Assembly: GCA_910585665.1 (NCBI GenBank) | Contig: CAJUFI010000048.1 | Location: forward strand, 1 to 36,709 | Length of the DNA: 36,709 bases | DNA from: an uncultured Acetatifactor sp. | Lineage (GTDB): Bacteria; Bacillota; Clostridia; Lachnospirales; Lachnospiraceae | Reading direction: 5' to 3' | In this document: positions 16,033 through 23,487 of the stretch, one piece after another | How positions within the stretch are numbered: position 1 is the first letter of the stretch | How the letters are laid out: each line of letters opens with the position of its first letter | Translations under genes and position numbers: made by a program | Notes under the pieces: model-generated | Database searches by the model: none | Seen by the model: only the letters and a program-made list of their open reading frames with translations | Told to the model about the DNA's origin: nothing

Positions 16033-16209
16033 TCCTTATCCAGATATGGTTCTGACCAAGGCGAAAGGAGTGCGCCTGCCGCATCTCCGTCGCAGGCACG
16101 GAATTGCTGTCACAGAAACGAATTGACTATATCCCAATGGCCTCAGTATAGATACCGGGATGCCTTTCAGTCAGACACTGCACCCAGGCAATGAATCTGC
16201 CATTTGGTA

Positions 16210-16239
16210 TTGACACGGCAAAAAGCTATGGGGTACAAT
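16210..16239 (+). promoter_or_regulatory. Promoter-like pair upstream of MITE copy 1
   Basis: Perfect TTGACA (16210-16215), 18 bases, then TACAAT (16234-16239). It points into the MITE and the glycyl radical enzyme remnant. It may be the old promoter of that gene. Confidence 0.5.
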
Positions 16240-16244
16240 CATAA

Positions 16245-16344
16245 GGAATTGTCTACAAATAACTGATGCAAGTTTATAGCCGTTTTCGTTGTATTTCTGG
16301 GCTTTCTCCTAAACAAGTTGCATCAGTTATTTTCCGACAATTCC
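16245..16344 (+). mobile_element. MITE-like element, copy 1 (100 bp)
   Basis: Long terminal inverted repeats begin GGAATTGTC (16245-16253) and end GACAATTCC (16336-16344). After a 3-base mismatch they continue with AAATAACTGATGCAA and its complement, so nearly the whole element can fold into one hairpin. It is flanked on both sides by TAA (16242-16244 and 16345-16347), a likely 3-bp target duplication. It encodes nothing. A second copy of exactly the same length lies inverted at 17564-17663. No transposase that could move it is in the window. Confidence 0.8.
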
Positions 16345-16355
16345 TAAGTGAATAA

Positions 16356-16805
16356 TTATGCAGGGAGCTGACAGGAATGGATTTCGGGGATGTGATGATC
16401 GCCAGCCCCAACGGCCGCCTGGCCCGCAAGCCGGTGTCCGAAGGCATCTCCCCTGAAAAGGGCGCGGACATCCACGGCCCCACCGCCGTCATCAAGTCCT
16501 GCGCCAAGATGGACCATCTGAAGACCGGAGGGACGCTGCTGAACCAGAAATTCACCCCGGAGGTGGTGGCAGGGGAGGCAGGGCTGAATCATATGGCAGA
16601 CCTGATCCGCACCTATTTCGACATGGACGGCCATCATATCCAGTTCAACGTGGTGGGGCGGGATACCCTGATCGCGGCCCAGAAGAATCCGGAGGAGTAC
16701 CGGGACCTGATTGTGCGGGTGGCAGGGTACAGCGACTACTTCCGCAACCTGGATAAGCCCCTGCAGGATGAGATCATCGAGCGGACGGAACAGAGTTTTG
16801 GATGA
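16356..16805 (+). pseudogene. Glycyl radical enzyme (pyruvate formate-lyase family), 3' remnant
   Basis: About 150 residues match only the C-terminal end of a pyruvate formate-lyase-type glycyl radical enzyme. Seen: S-P-N-G-R-L-A, G-I-S-P-E-K-G-A-D, G-P-T-A-V, G-T-L-L-N-Q-K-F, I-Q-F-N-V-V, and the glycyl radical site R-V-A-G-Y-S near the end. Full enzymes have roughly 750-850 residues, so most of the protein, including the catalytic Cys region, is missing. The homology begins just after MITE copy 1; an in-frame stop lies at 16353-16355. No activating enzyme gene is adjacent. An internal ATG at 16377 could start a short protein. It might serve as a spare glycyl domain, as YfiD does, but the lack of a clear start favours a remnant. 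Confidence 0.85.
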
Positions 16806-16876
16806 TTTCCGGCATGAAACATAATTGTCAAGGTCTTATTCCAATCATAACTCAATCCATTGCCAGACGGAAGATT

Positions 16877-17485
16877 TTACTGCCGCCTGGCAATGATTCT
16901 CTCATAGGCATGTTCATGATGTATCCCGCCGGGGTGGGTATCCATAAACGTCCCTTCCTGATGACGGACGATTTCCCAGTCCTTATATTTCAGAGGCAGT
17001 TCCCCTACGGCAAAAAGGCTGTGGGTAAAGGGAGCATTGTCAGGCCTAGCAGGCAGCCTGTCGGTGAAGACGCCGATGACATTATAGCCGCCGGGCTTGG
17101 TGTGTTTTTGCATTTTTGCGATGAACCGGTCCCTGACCTGCTTCGGCGGCAGATGGAGGACACCGTGGGATAAGATGATGTCATACTTTTTTTCAAAGAT
17201 AAATTCTCCCAGGTCACAACAGAAAAAGTTGACTGAAAGACTCAGAGAACAGGCAATCCTTACGGCCTTTTCAACTCCGGCCGCAGAGATGTCGAAAGCA
17301 TCCACCTGATGTCCCAGACCGGCCATGAAAACAGAATTCCGGCCCTCTCCACAGCCCACGTCCAGCACGGAGGCATTCTGCGGAAAAAAGGGATAAAATT
17401 CGTCGATGTCTACGGTTGGCCCTTTGGAAAATGTGGAAACATCGTTATCTGCATAAGTCCGTTCCCAAAACGGATGCTCTGGCAT
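16877..17485 (-). CDS. Class I SAM-dependent methyltransferase (TehB-like)
   Basis: The protein has 202 residues. SAM-binding motif I is V-L-D-V-G-C-G-E-G-R-N-S near 41-52; A-F-D-I-S follows near 63, C-C-D-L-G near 89 and the post-motif strand Y-D-I-I-L-S-H-G-V-L-H near 101-111. This is the TehB/UbiE-like small-molecule methyltransferase layout; the substrate is unknown. AGGAG precedes the ATG at 17485 by about 9 bases. It is bracketed by the two inverted MITE copies and convergent with the glycyl radical remnant. The C-terminal half, including G-G-I-H-H-E-H near the end, resembles the end of the HTH-methyltransferase upstream (G-G-V-P-H-K-H), so the two genes are related. Confidence 0.88.
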   Translation of the reverse strand: MPEHPFWERTYADNDVSTFSKGPTVDIDEFYPFFPQNASVLDVGCGEGRNSVFMAGLGHQVDAFDISAAGVEKAVRIACSLSLSVNFFCCDLGEFIFEKKYDIILSHGVLHLPPKQVRDRFIAKMQKHTKPGGYNVIGVFTDRLPARPDNAPFTHSLFAVGELPLKYKDWEIVRHQEGTFMDTHPGGIHHEHAYERIIARRQ

Positions 17486-17563
17486 ACTTGCACTCTCCTT
17501 TCATGTATTCCATATTCTTTCTTGACCTCCGCAATGAACTCGTCAGTAGCAGAAACGACTATA

Positions 17564-17663
17564 GGAACTGTCGGAAAATAACTGATGCAACTTGTTTACA
17601 AGAAAGCCCGGAAATACAGGGAAAACAGCTATAAACTCGCATCAGTTATTTGTGGACAATTCC
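17564..17663 (-). mobile_element. MITE-like element, copy 2 (100 bp), inverted
   Basis: This element has the same length and the same terminal repeats as copy 1, in opposite orientation, with about nine-tenths identity judged by eye. In its own orientation it starts GGAATTGTC (17655-17663) and ends GACAGTTCC (17564-17572). Flanking triplets are TAA and TAT. The TAA (17664-17666, minus strand) is also the stop codon of the HTH-methyltransferase gene, so the element sits exactly at that gene's end. Confidence 0.8.
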
Positions 17664-18497
17664 TTACGAAAGGTGCATGGTTTTCTGGCCAATCAAAGTA
17701 TCCATACAATGCTTATGAGGGACGCCGCCGCTGTTGCAGTCGAAGACCTCCTCCCTGCAGATATGGAACAGCCATTCATGGTAATAGCCGAACAGTTCCC
17801 CGGAATACCAGGGATGGCGCAGTTTCTCATCCTCCGGGTTATCCCAGGAGCGAGTGATGAAGGGTTTCCGGACGAACACATTCAGGGCATTGATGCCGTT
17901 CTCCGCGGTATGCGCTTTCAGCCTTTCACAGAGTTCCTTTCTTCCGGGCCGGGGGATGAAGTGAAGCATGCCGCTGCAGAAAATGATGTCATATTCCATA
18001 TCCGGATCATAGTCCGATATGTCAGCCTTGAAAAATCTCACGCCTACTTTGTTGTGCTCCGCAAGCCGTTTCGCCTTTTCAATCCCCTGTTCGGAGATAT
18101 CGAAAGCGGTCACGGCGTATCCGCATTTCGCCAGAAAGACCGCGTCCTTCCCCTCCCCGCAGCCGATGTCCAGCACCCGGTAGGGCTTTATGGGGGGAAG
18201 AATCTTCATGATATCATAGCAGATGCGGTTGGGCAAAAGCCCCCAGTAATACTCTTCCGTCTCGTACCGCCTGTCATAGTCCGTCACCACGCTCCTGTAG
18301 CCCAGCAGGGCGTCCACTGTGGTGTGGAGCGCTGCCGCCAGCTTCGGCAGCATTTCGATGTCGGGGTAGGCAGAATTGTTCTCCCATTTCGAGACCGCCT
18401 GGAATGAAATGTTCAGGGACTGTGCCAGCTGGTTCTGTGTCAGGCCCAGCTCTTTTCGCCTTTTGCTGATGACTTCTCCTGTTTTCAGATGCTCCAT
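17664..18497 (-). CDS. Xre-type HTH fused to a SAM-dependent methyltransferase
   Basis: The protein has 277 residues. Residues 1-60 form an Xre/Cro helix-turn-helix (L-G-L-T-Q-N-Q-L-A, then S-F-Q-A-V-S-K-W-E-N). From about 75 comes a TehB-like methyltransferase with V-L-D-I-G-C-G-E-G-K-D-A near 109-120, A-F-D-I-S near 131 and a D-I-I-F-C-S-G-M-L-H strand near 168. A DNA-binding sensor that also methylates a small molecule, possibly one it detects, is a reasonable guess. The stop codon is formed at the MITE border. The upstream region contains an AT-rich palindromic stretch (18528-18551) that overlaps a TATAAT and may be its own operator. The related single-domain methyltransferase lies downstream across the MITE. 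Confidence 0.88.
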   Translation of the reverse strand: MEHLKTGEVISKRRKELGLTQNQLAQSLNISFQAVSKWENNSAYPDIEMLPKLAAALHTTVDALLGYRSVVTDYDRRYETEEYYWGLLPNRICYDIMKILPPIKPYRVLDIGCGEGKDAVFLAKCGYAVTAFDISEQGIEKAKRLAEHNKVGVRFFKADISDYDPDMEYDIIFCSGMLHFIPRPGRKELCERLKAHTAENGINALNVFVRKPFITRSWDNPEDEKLRHPWYSGELFGYYHEWLFHICREEVFDCNSGGVPHKHCMDTLIGQKTMHLS

Positions 18498-18650
18498 GTC
18501 TGCCGCCTTTCTCTTTCCTGATTAACTATATTATATACGATATATTATCTGTTTACCTTTTTTCGAATCGGTACATGTTACATATTTATCCTAATATAAG
18601 AAAACGCAAAGCGCAATAACGCAGAGAGGGAATCCGTGCAAAGAATTCAT

Positions 18651-18688
18651 CCGGCAGTTGAATATCACCCCGGTAACTGCGGTTTTTT
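18651..18688 (+). terminator. Terminator-like hairpin with no obvious upstream gene
   Basis: CCGGCAGTT pairs with AACTGCGG (one bulged base) and is followed by six T residues (18683-18688) on the plus strand. The nearest upstream plus-strand gene is the remnant ending at 16805. It may end a short untranslated transcript from the 18.54-18.69 kb gap, or block read-through into the HTH-DUF3990 pair. Confidence 0.5.
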
Positions 18689-18706
18689 ATTGGCATGTTA
18701 GCTGTA

Positions 18707-18735
18707 TTGCGATTCTCTATTTCATATGTTATAAT
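18707..18735 (+). promoter_or_regulatory. Predicted σA promoter of the HTH-DUF3990 pair
   Basis: TTGCGA (18707-18712), 17 bases, then a perfect TATAAT (18730-18735). The start codon at 18774 is about 30 bases downstream of the expected +1. Confidence 0.75.
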
Positions 18736-18773
18736 TGAACAAGTCAAATGTTATATTTCTTCAGGGAGGCATA

Positions 18774-19622
18774 ATGAAAAGCTCTGAAATGATCAAAGAA
18801 ATCCGTTCCCGCCTGAACTTGAGCCAAAGTGAATTGGCTGAAAAATTAGGAGTCAGTTTCGCAACTGTCAACCATTGGGAAAAAGAGCGTTGCGAACCAT
18901 CGCAAATCGCGATAAATGCAATCAAGAACCTCTGCGCCGACAGCAACATTGATTTTTCACACTTCACCGGAAATCGTATAATTCATATAGAGGAAACCGT
19001 AACCCTCTATCATGGTTCAAAGTCGGGAATCCACGGTGCGATTGCGCCTGTGAGCCGGGAACACTGCGATTTCGGAAAAGGGTTTTATATGGGGACTGAC
19101 CGAACACAGCCACTCACTTTAATCTGCAATTATCCCAATGCCAGGATATACACATTAAGCGTTAACCTGTCAGGTCTCAAAATTCTTGATATAGAAGTAG
19201 GATTAGATTGGGCGCTGTTAGTCGCGTACAATCGCGGCAAGATGGATTCTGTGAAGCATTCTGCAATCTATCATCGTTTTGCGGGTTTGAGCAAAGGCTG
19301 CGACATGGTAATCGGTTATATTGCCAACGATAGAATGTTCGTGGTTCTGGACCGCTTTTTCAATGGGGAGATTACGGATCTTGCACTCATCAACAGCCTT
19401 TCCGCCTTGAAACTGGGAAAACAATATGTAGCCATAACAGAAAAGGCCTGCAGACAAATAAAAATCCTTGAAGAGCAGGAACTAACTGAGGGGGACCGGG
19501 GTAAACTAAAACAAAGCAGCGAAGCAAACCGCTCCAAAGGCATTGCGATGGCAGAGGAAATCTGCCGGAAATATCGCCGGGAGGGCCGGTTCTTTGATGA
19601 AATATTAGAGGCAGGTGAATAA
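18774..19622 (+). CDS. HTH-DUF3990 protein, candidate toxin of a toxin-antitoxin pair
   Basis: The protein has 282 residues from the ATG at 18774, chosen because GGGAGG lies 6 bases upstream. Residues 3-55 are an Xre-type helix-turn-helix (L-N-L-S-Q-S-E-L-A, V-N-H-W-E-K-E). From residue 74 comes a DUF3990-type domain: L-Y-H-G-S-K, then D-F-G-K-G-F-Y-M-G-T-D and later G-C-D-M-V-I-G. These motifs resemble an ADP-ribosyltransferase-like fold; H-G-S and F-G-x-G-F-Y patterns bind NAD in such enzymes. Activity is inferred. The HTH suggests self-regulation of the promoter at 18707. The partner gene starts 1 base after its stop. Its AT-rich composition differs from the flanks. Confidence 0.82.
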   Translation: MKSSEMIKEIRSRLNLSQSELAEKLGVSFATVNHWEKERCEPSQIAINAIKNLCADSNIDFSHFTGNRIIHIEETVTLYHGSKSGIHGAIAPVSREHCDFGKGFYMGTDRTQPLTLICNYPNARIYTLSVNLSGLKILDIEVGLDWALLVAYNRGKMDSVKHSAIYHRFAGLSKGCDMVIGYIANDRMFVVLDRFFNGEITDLALINSLSALKLGKQYVAITEKACRQIKILEEQELTEGDRGKLKQSSEANRSKGIAMAEEICRKYRREGRFFDEILEAGE

Positions 19623-19623
19623 A

Positions 19624-20061
19624 ATGGAGTATCTTACACTTGAAAAACGACAGCTTTGTGATATACAGGGCCGATTGTTTGAACTGGCACAGAAAGCCGA
19701 TCTGGACTGCCCTTTCTTTATAGAATCCTTTATGAACAGCAAAACGGCGGCGGCTCTTGATGATGTCTATGACAGACTGCAATGGGTCGGTGAAGAGTAT
19801 CTTCTGGAAGAATTGAACGATGAAGTACATGGCCTGAAAAAGGCCGGTGCGACTTATCCCCTGGAGGTAATGTATTGGACAGGATATCTCTATCGCTATT
19901 GGCATTATTACACAAATGAATATAGTCGCGATATCTATAAAATTGCTGATGCCAGGACAATGAATGAATGCTGGCTTGGATTCCATACTTTTGATTCGGA
20001 GATGGCTATTGACGATTTAAAAGAGATTTACAGGCAAAAAAACATTTTGGATAATCCTTGA
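19624..20061 (+). CDS. Partner of the HTH-DUF3990 protein, candidate antitoxin
   Basis: The protein has 145 residues, acidic and helical-looking, with no signal peptide. Notable segments are F-F-I-E-S-F-M-N-S, L-Q-W-V-G-E-E-Y and Y-P-L-E-V-M-Y-W-T-G-Y-L-Y-R-Y-W. The start ATG lies 1 base after the upstream stop, with AGGTGA overlapping the end of that gene; a GTG at 19615 is a less likely alternative. Tight coupling to a DUF3990 protein and small acidic character suggest an antitoxin or accessory factor. The family name is not certain to me. Confidence 0.75.
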   Translation: MEYLTLEKRQLCDIQGRLFELAQKADLDCPFFIESFMNSKTAAALDDVYDRLQWVGEEYLLEELNDEVHGLKKAGATYPLEVMYWTGYLYRYWHYYTNEYSRDIYKIADARTMNECWLGFHTFDSEMAIDDLKEIYRQKNILDNP

Positions 20062-20092
20062 TAGGTTTATAAGCTCGGGACATTCCCCATTC

Positions 20093-20121
20093 TTGACACT
20101 AAAAAACACCCATAGTATACT
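20093..20121 (+). promoter_or_regulatory. Near-consensus σA promoter before the truncated dehydrogenase
   Basis: Perfect TTGACA (20093-20098), 17 bases, then TATACT (20116-20121). The dehydrogenase remnant begins only about 30 bases later, in the middle of the protein, so promoter and gene body have been brought together by a deletion. Confidence 0.75.
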
Positions 20122-20151
20122 AAAAACAGAATTGCACATACATCAATCATC

Positions 20152-21195
20152 AATCTTCCCACTGCACCGGCCATCGTAGGCAACGTGGCCCTGTGGAAAC
20201 CCAGCCGCACGGCGGTATTATCCAATTATTACTATATGAAACTGCTGCAGTGGTGCGGTCTGCCCGCGGGCGTCATCAACTTCGTGCCCTGTACCGGAGG
20301 CGATATGTCCAAATATGTGGTGAGCCATCCCAAGATGGCGGGATTCCACTTCACCGGCTCCACCGGGGTCTTCCAGAGCGTCTGGAAACAGGTGGGCGAG
20401 AATATCGCTTCTTATGCAAATTATCCCAGACTGGTAGGAGAGACCGGCGGCAAGGACTTCATCTTTGCCCACAATACCGCGGATATCGAGCCTTTAGTGG
20501 CCGCTATCGTCAGGGGCTCCTTTGAGTACCAGGGGCAGAAATGCTCCGCCTGCTCCCGTGCTTTCGTGCCCGCCAGCATCTGGCCGGTGGTGGAGAAGCG
20601 CCTGAAAGAGCAGACTGCCACTCTGAAAGTGGGCGATGTACAGGAGTTCGATACCTTTATGGCGGCTGTCATCGACAAGGCTTCCTTTGAGACCTGCAAG
20701 GGCTATATCGACAGAGCTGCCGCTTCGCCGGAGTGCGAGTTCGTGGCCGGGGGCACTTATGACGACAGCAAGGGCTGGTTCGTGCAGCCTACGATTATCC
20801 GCTGTAAGACGCCTACCTACGAGTCCATGGTAAAAGAGATTTTCGGGCCTATCGTCTCCATCTATGTATATGAGGACGACAAGCTGGACGAGACCCTGGC
20901 CATCTGCGACAGCGCTTCTCCTTATGCTCTCACCGGCGCTATCTTCGCACAGGACAGAGAGGTCATCGTGAAAATGGAGCGGGCGCTCCGCAACGCCTCC
21001 GGCAACTTCTACATAAACGACAAATGTACCGGCGCAGTGGTTGGACAGCAGCCTTTCGGCGGTGCCAGGGCTTCCGGCACCAACGACAAGGCGGGCACGG
21101 CCCTGAACATCATCCGCTGGGTCAGCCCTCACACGGTAAAGGAGAGCTTCTGCCCCTCCAGCGCCATTGCGTACCCTTATATGGCGGAAGCGTGA
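20152..21195 (+). pseudogene. 1-pyrroline-5-carboxylate dehydrogenase, 5'-truncated
   Basis: About 347 residues match the C-terminal two-thirds of L-glutamate γ-semialdehyde dehydrogenase (proline/arginine breakdown), normally about 540 residues. Homology starts abruptly at N-L-P-T-A-P-A-I-V-G-N (20152). The catalytic Glu in L-V-G-E-T-G-G-K-D-F and the nucleophile Cys in G-Q-K-C-S-A-C-S-R are intact, as is the late G-G-A-R-A-S-G-T-N-D-K-A-G. Much of the N-terminal, NAD-binding part is gone, so the enzyme should not work. The only start codon is a GTG at 20185 without a good ribosome site. No frameshift or stop interrupts the remaining frame, so the deletion looks recent. Convergent with the ABC genes. 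Confidence 0.85.
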
Positions 21196-21258
21196 GCATT
21201 CGTTAAAACGTCTACTTATTTACGCTAAAATCATGCAAAAAGCTGATATCATAGCTCT

Positions 21259-21306
21259 AAAAACCAGGTGCAGGAAGCCTCGTCTCATCCTTGCTTCCTG
21301 CACCTG
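21259..21306 (-). terminator. Terminator of the ABC exporter operon
   Basis: A perfect 14-bp stem (21265-21278 with 21293-21306) is followed on the minus strand by GTTTTT (T run 21259-21263). Outer AGCTGAT/ATCAGCT repeats (21241-21247 and 21315-21321) extend the symmetry. It may also stop plus-strand transcription from the dehydrogenase remnant. Confidence 0.88.
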
Positions 21307-21390
21307 ACAATTCCATCAGCTATCTTATCCTTCCTGTCCTCCGCATTTTTGCCCCATCAGCCACTCTCCGCTTCCCGTCCTGGCGCGTCT

Positions 21391-23343
21391 TTACGAAGTG
21401 ACCGCATTCCCTGTATACAGTTGATAATACTTGCCCTTCTGCTCAATCAGCTGGTCGTGGGTGCCTTTCTCGATGATGCGTCCCTGTTCCAGCACGATGA
21501 TGCAGTCGCTGTTCTTTACCGTGGACAGCCTGTGGGCGATGACGAAATTGGTGCGTCCTTTCATCAGCGCGTCCATGCCCTTCTGCACCAGCTTCTCCGT
21601 TCTGGTATCGATGGAGCTGGTGGCCTCGTCCAGAATCAATACTGGCGGATCCGCGATGGCCGCCCGGGCGATCGCCAGCAGCTGCCGCTGTCCCTGGCTC
21701 AGGTTCGCACCGTCCCTGTGGAGCATGGTGTCATAGCCGTCCGGCAGACGCTGGATAAATCCGTGGGCATTGGCCAGCACGGCAGCTTTCTTCACCTCCG
21801 CGTCCGTGGCGTCCATCTTGCCATAGCGTATGTTCTCCATGACGGTCCCGGTGAACAGGTGGGTGTCCTGGAGCACAATGCCTAAGGAGCGCCGCAGATC
21901 CGCCTTCTTGATCTTGTTCACGTTGATGGCGTCATACCGTATCTTTCCATCCTGGATATCGTAGAAACGATTGATCAGGTTGGTGATCGTGGTCTTGCCC
22001 GCGCCGGTAGCGCCCACGAAGGCGATCTTCTGGCCCGGCTTCGCGTACAGCTCGATATCGTGCAGAATCATCTTGTCATCATTGTAGCCGAAGTCCACAT
22101 GGTCGAAGACCACGTCCCCTTTCAGCTCCACATAGGTGGTGGTGTCGTCGGCCTTGTGGTAATGCTTCCAGGCCCAGAGCCCGGTGCGCTCTTTCGACTC
22201 CTTCAGCTCACCGTCGGGCCCCCGCACGGCGTTCACCAGCTCCACATAGCCCTCGTCCACCTCCGGCTTCTCGTCCATGAGCCTGAAAATCCTGTCCGCG
22301 CCCGCCAGAGCCATGATGATGCTGTTGAACTGCTGGCTCACCTGGTTGATGGGCATGTTGAAGGATTTGTTGAAATTCAGGAAGCTGGCAAGGCCTCCCA
22401 GGGTCAGTCCCGACACGCCGGTGATGGCCAGGATACCGCCCACAACGGCGCAGACCACGTAGCTCAAGTTGCCCAGCTGCGCATTGACGGGCATCATGAT
22501 ATTGGCGAAACGGTTAGCCTGGTAAGCGCTGTCGAACAATTGTTCGTTCAGCTCATTGAACTGCTTCAGGCTCTCCTCCTCGTGGCAGAACACCTTGACC
22601 ACCTTCTGGCCTGTCATAGTCTCCTCGATGCATCCGTTCAGGGCGCCCAGGGCCTTCTGCTGAGCCATGAAATAACGGCTGCTCAGGGCTCCGATTTTCT
22701 TCGTGGCCACCAGCATCACGGCCACCATCAGCAGCGTCACCAGCGTCAACGGGATATCCAGCACCAGCATACAGGCGAATACGCTGACCACCGTGATGGC
22801 GCTGTTGATTATCTGCGGGATGCTCTGGCTGATCATCTGGCGCAGGGTGTCGATGTCGTTGGTGTACATGGACATGATGTCACCATGGGCATGGGTGTCG
22901 AAATATTTGATGGGCAAAGCTTCCATCTTCTCGAACATGTCGTTCCGGATGTTCCGCAGAGTGCCCTGGCCGATGTTGATCAGTACCCTGGACTGGGTAA
23001 AAGACGCCACCACGCCCAGAGCGTAGAAACAGGCCACTTTGCCTATGGCTCCCGCCAGGGGGCCGAAATCCGGGTCTCCCCCGCCTATCAGGGGCAAAAT
23101 GTAAGTATCTATCAGCGTCCGCATGAACATCGTCCCCTGTAAGCTGGCGAACACGGACACGAAAATGCATATCACCACCACTACCCAGCCTACTGCGTAG
23201 TCCTTCAGGGTATAGGACATCAGGCGCCTGAACAGCTTTCCGGGATTCTCTATCTTCGGCCTGGGTCCCCGGCCTCTGGGGCCTCCTGGGCCTCCCGGGC
23301 CGCCCGGGCCATGATTTATTTTCTGGTTCTTCTCTTCTGTCAT
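21391..23343 (-). CDS. ABC exporter half, catalytically competent NBD
   Basis: The protein has 650 residues from ATG 23343, which has AGGAGG 9 bases upstream; a further ATG at 23373 is unlikely. A Gly/Pro-rich N-terminal stretch (about 10-30) precedes six membrane helices (about 45-345), then an ATPase domain. Walker A is G-A-T-G-A-G-K-T and Walker B is L-I-L-D-E-A-T-S with the catalytic Glu. The signature is L-S-Q-G-Q-R-Q, not LSGGQ. In known heterodimeric exporters (TM287/288 type) a protein like this supplies the working Walker motifs while its odd signature faces the degenerate site of the partner. The partner gene lies 144 bases upstream. Probably multidrug or peptide export. Confidence 0.93.
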   Translation of the reverse strand: MTEEKNQKINHGPGGPGGPGGPRGRGPRPKIENPGKLFRRLMSYTLKDYAVGWVVVVICIFVSVFASLQGTMFMRTLIDTYILPLIGGGDPDFGPLAGAIGKVACFYALGVVASFTQSRVLINIGQGTLRNIRNDMFEKMEALPIKYFDTHAHGDIMSMYTNDIDTLRQMISQSIPQIINSAITVVSVFACMLVLDIPLTLVTLLMVAVMLVATKKIGALSSRYFMAQQKALGALNGCIEETMTGQKVVKVFCHEEESLKQFNELNEQLFDSAYQANRFANIMMPVNAQLGNLSYVVCAVVGGILAITGVSGLTLGGLASFLNFNKSFNMPINQVSQQFNSIIMALAGADRIFRLMDEKPEVDEGYVELVNAVRGPDGELKESKERTGLWAWKHYHKADDTTTYVELKGDVVFDHVDFGYNDDKMILHDIELYAKPGQKIAFVGATGAGKTTITNLINRFYDIQDGKIRYDAINVNKIKKADLRRSLGIVLQDTHLFTGTVMENIRYGKMDATDAEVKKAAVLANAHGFIQRLPDGYDTMLHRDGANLSQGQRQLLAIARAAIADPPVLILDEATSSIDTRTEKLVQKGMDALMKGRTNFVIAHRLSTVKNSDCIIVLEQGRIIEKGTHDQLIEQKGKYYQLYTGNAVTS

Positions 23344-23487
23344 AATCACATGCCTCCTATTCCAATTCTGCATTTACCCCTCCAGTGCCATGGCCCGGCT
23401 GCGGAATTCCGCCCGCAGAAGCATCCGTAATTCCTCCGAACATCCGTATTCCTCCAGGCACCGGACGGGCTGATGCTGTATCTGTTC

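Larger units (their letters stand above)
15972..16355. other. Intergenic stretch with a hairpin, a promoter and MITE copy 1
   Basis: This region contains a stem-loop after the oxidoreductase gene (15985-16032), about 175 bases with no signal I can read, a plus-strand promoter-like pair (16210-16239) and a 100-bp MITE-like element (16245-16344). No intact gene is present. Confidence 0.55.

Noticed and set aside
16345..17563. A composite transposon
   Set aside because: No transposase lies between the repeats, and the two flanking triplet pairs do not show one shared duplication. Two separate MITE insertions are simpler.
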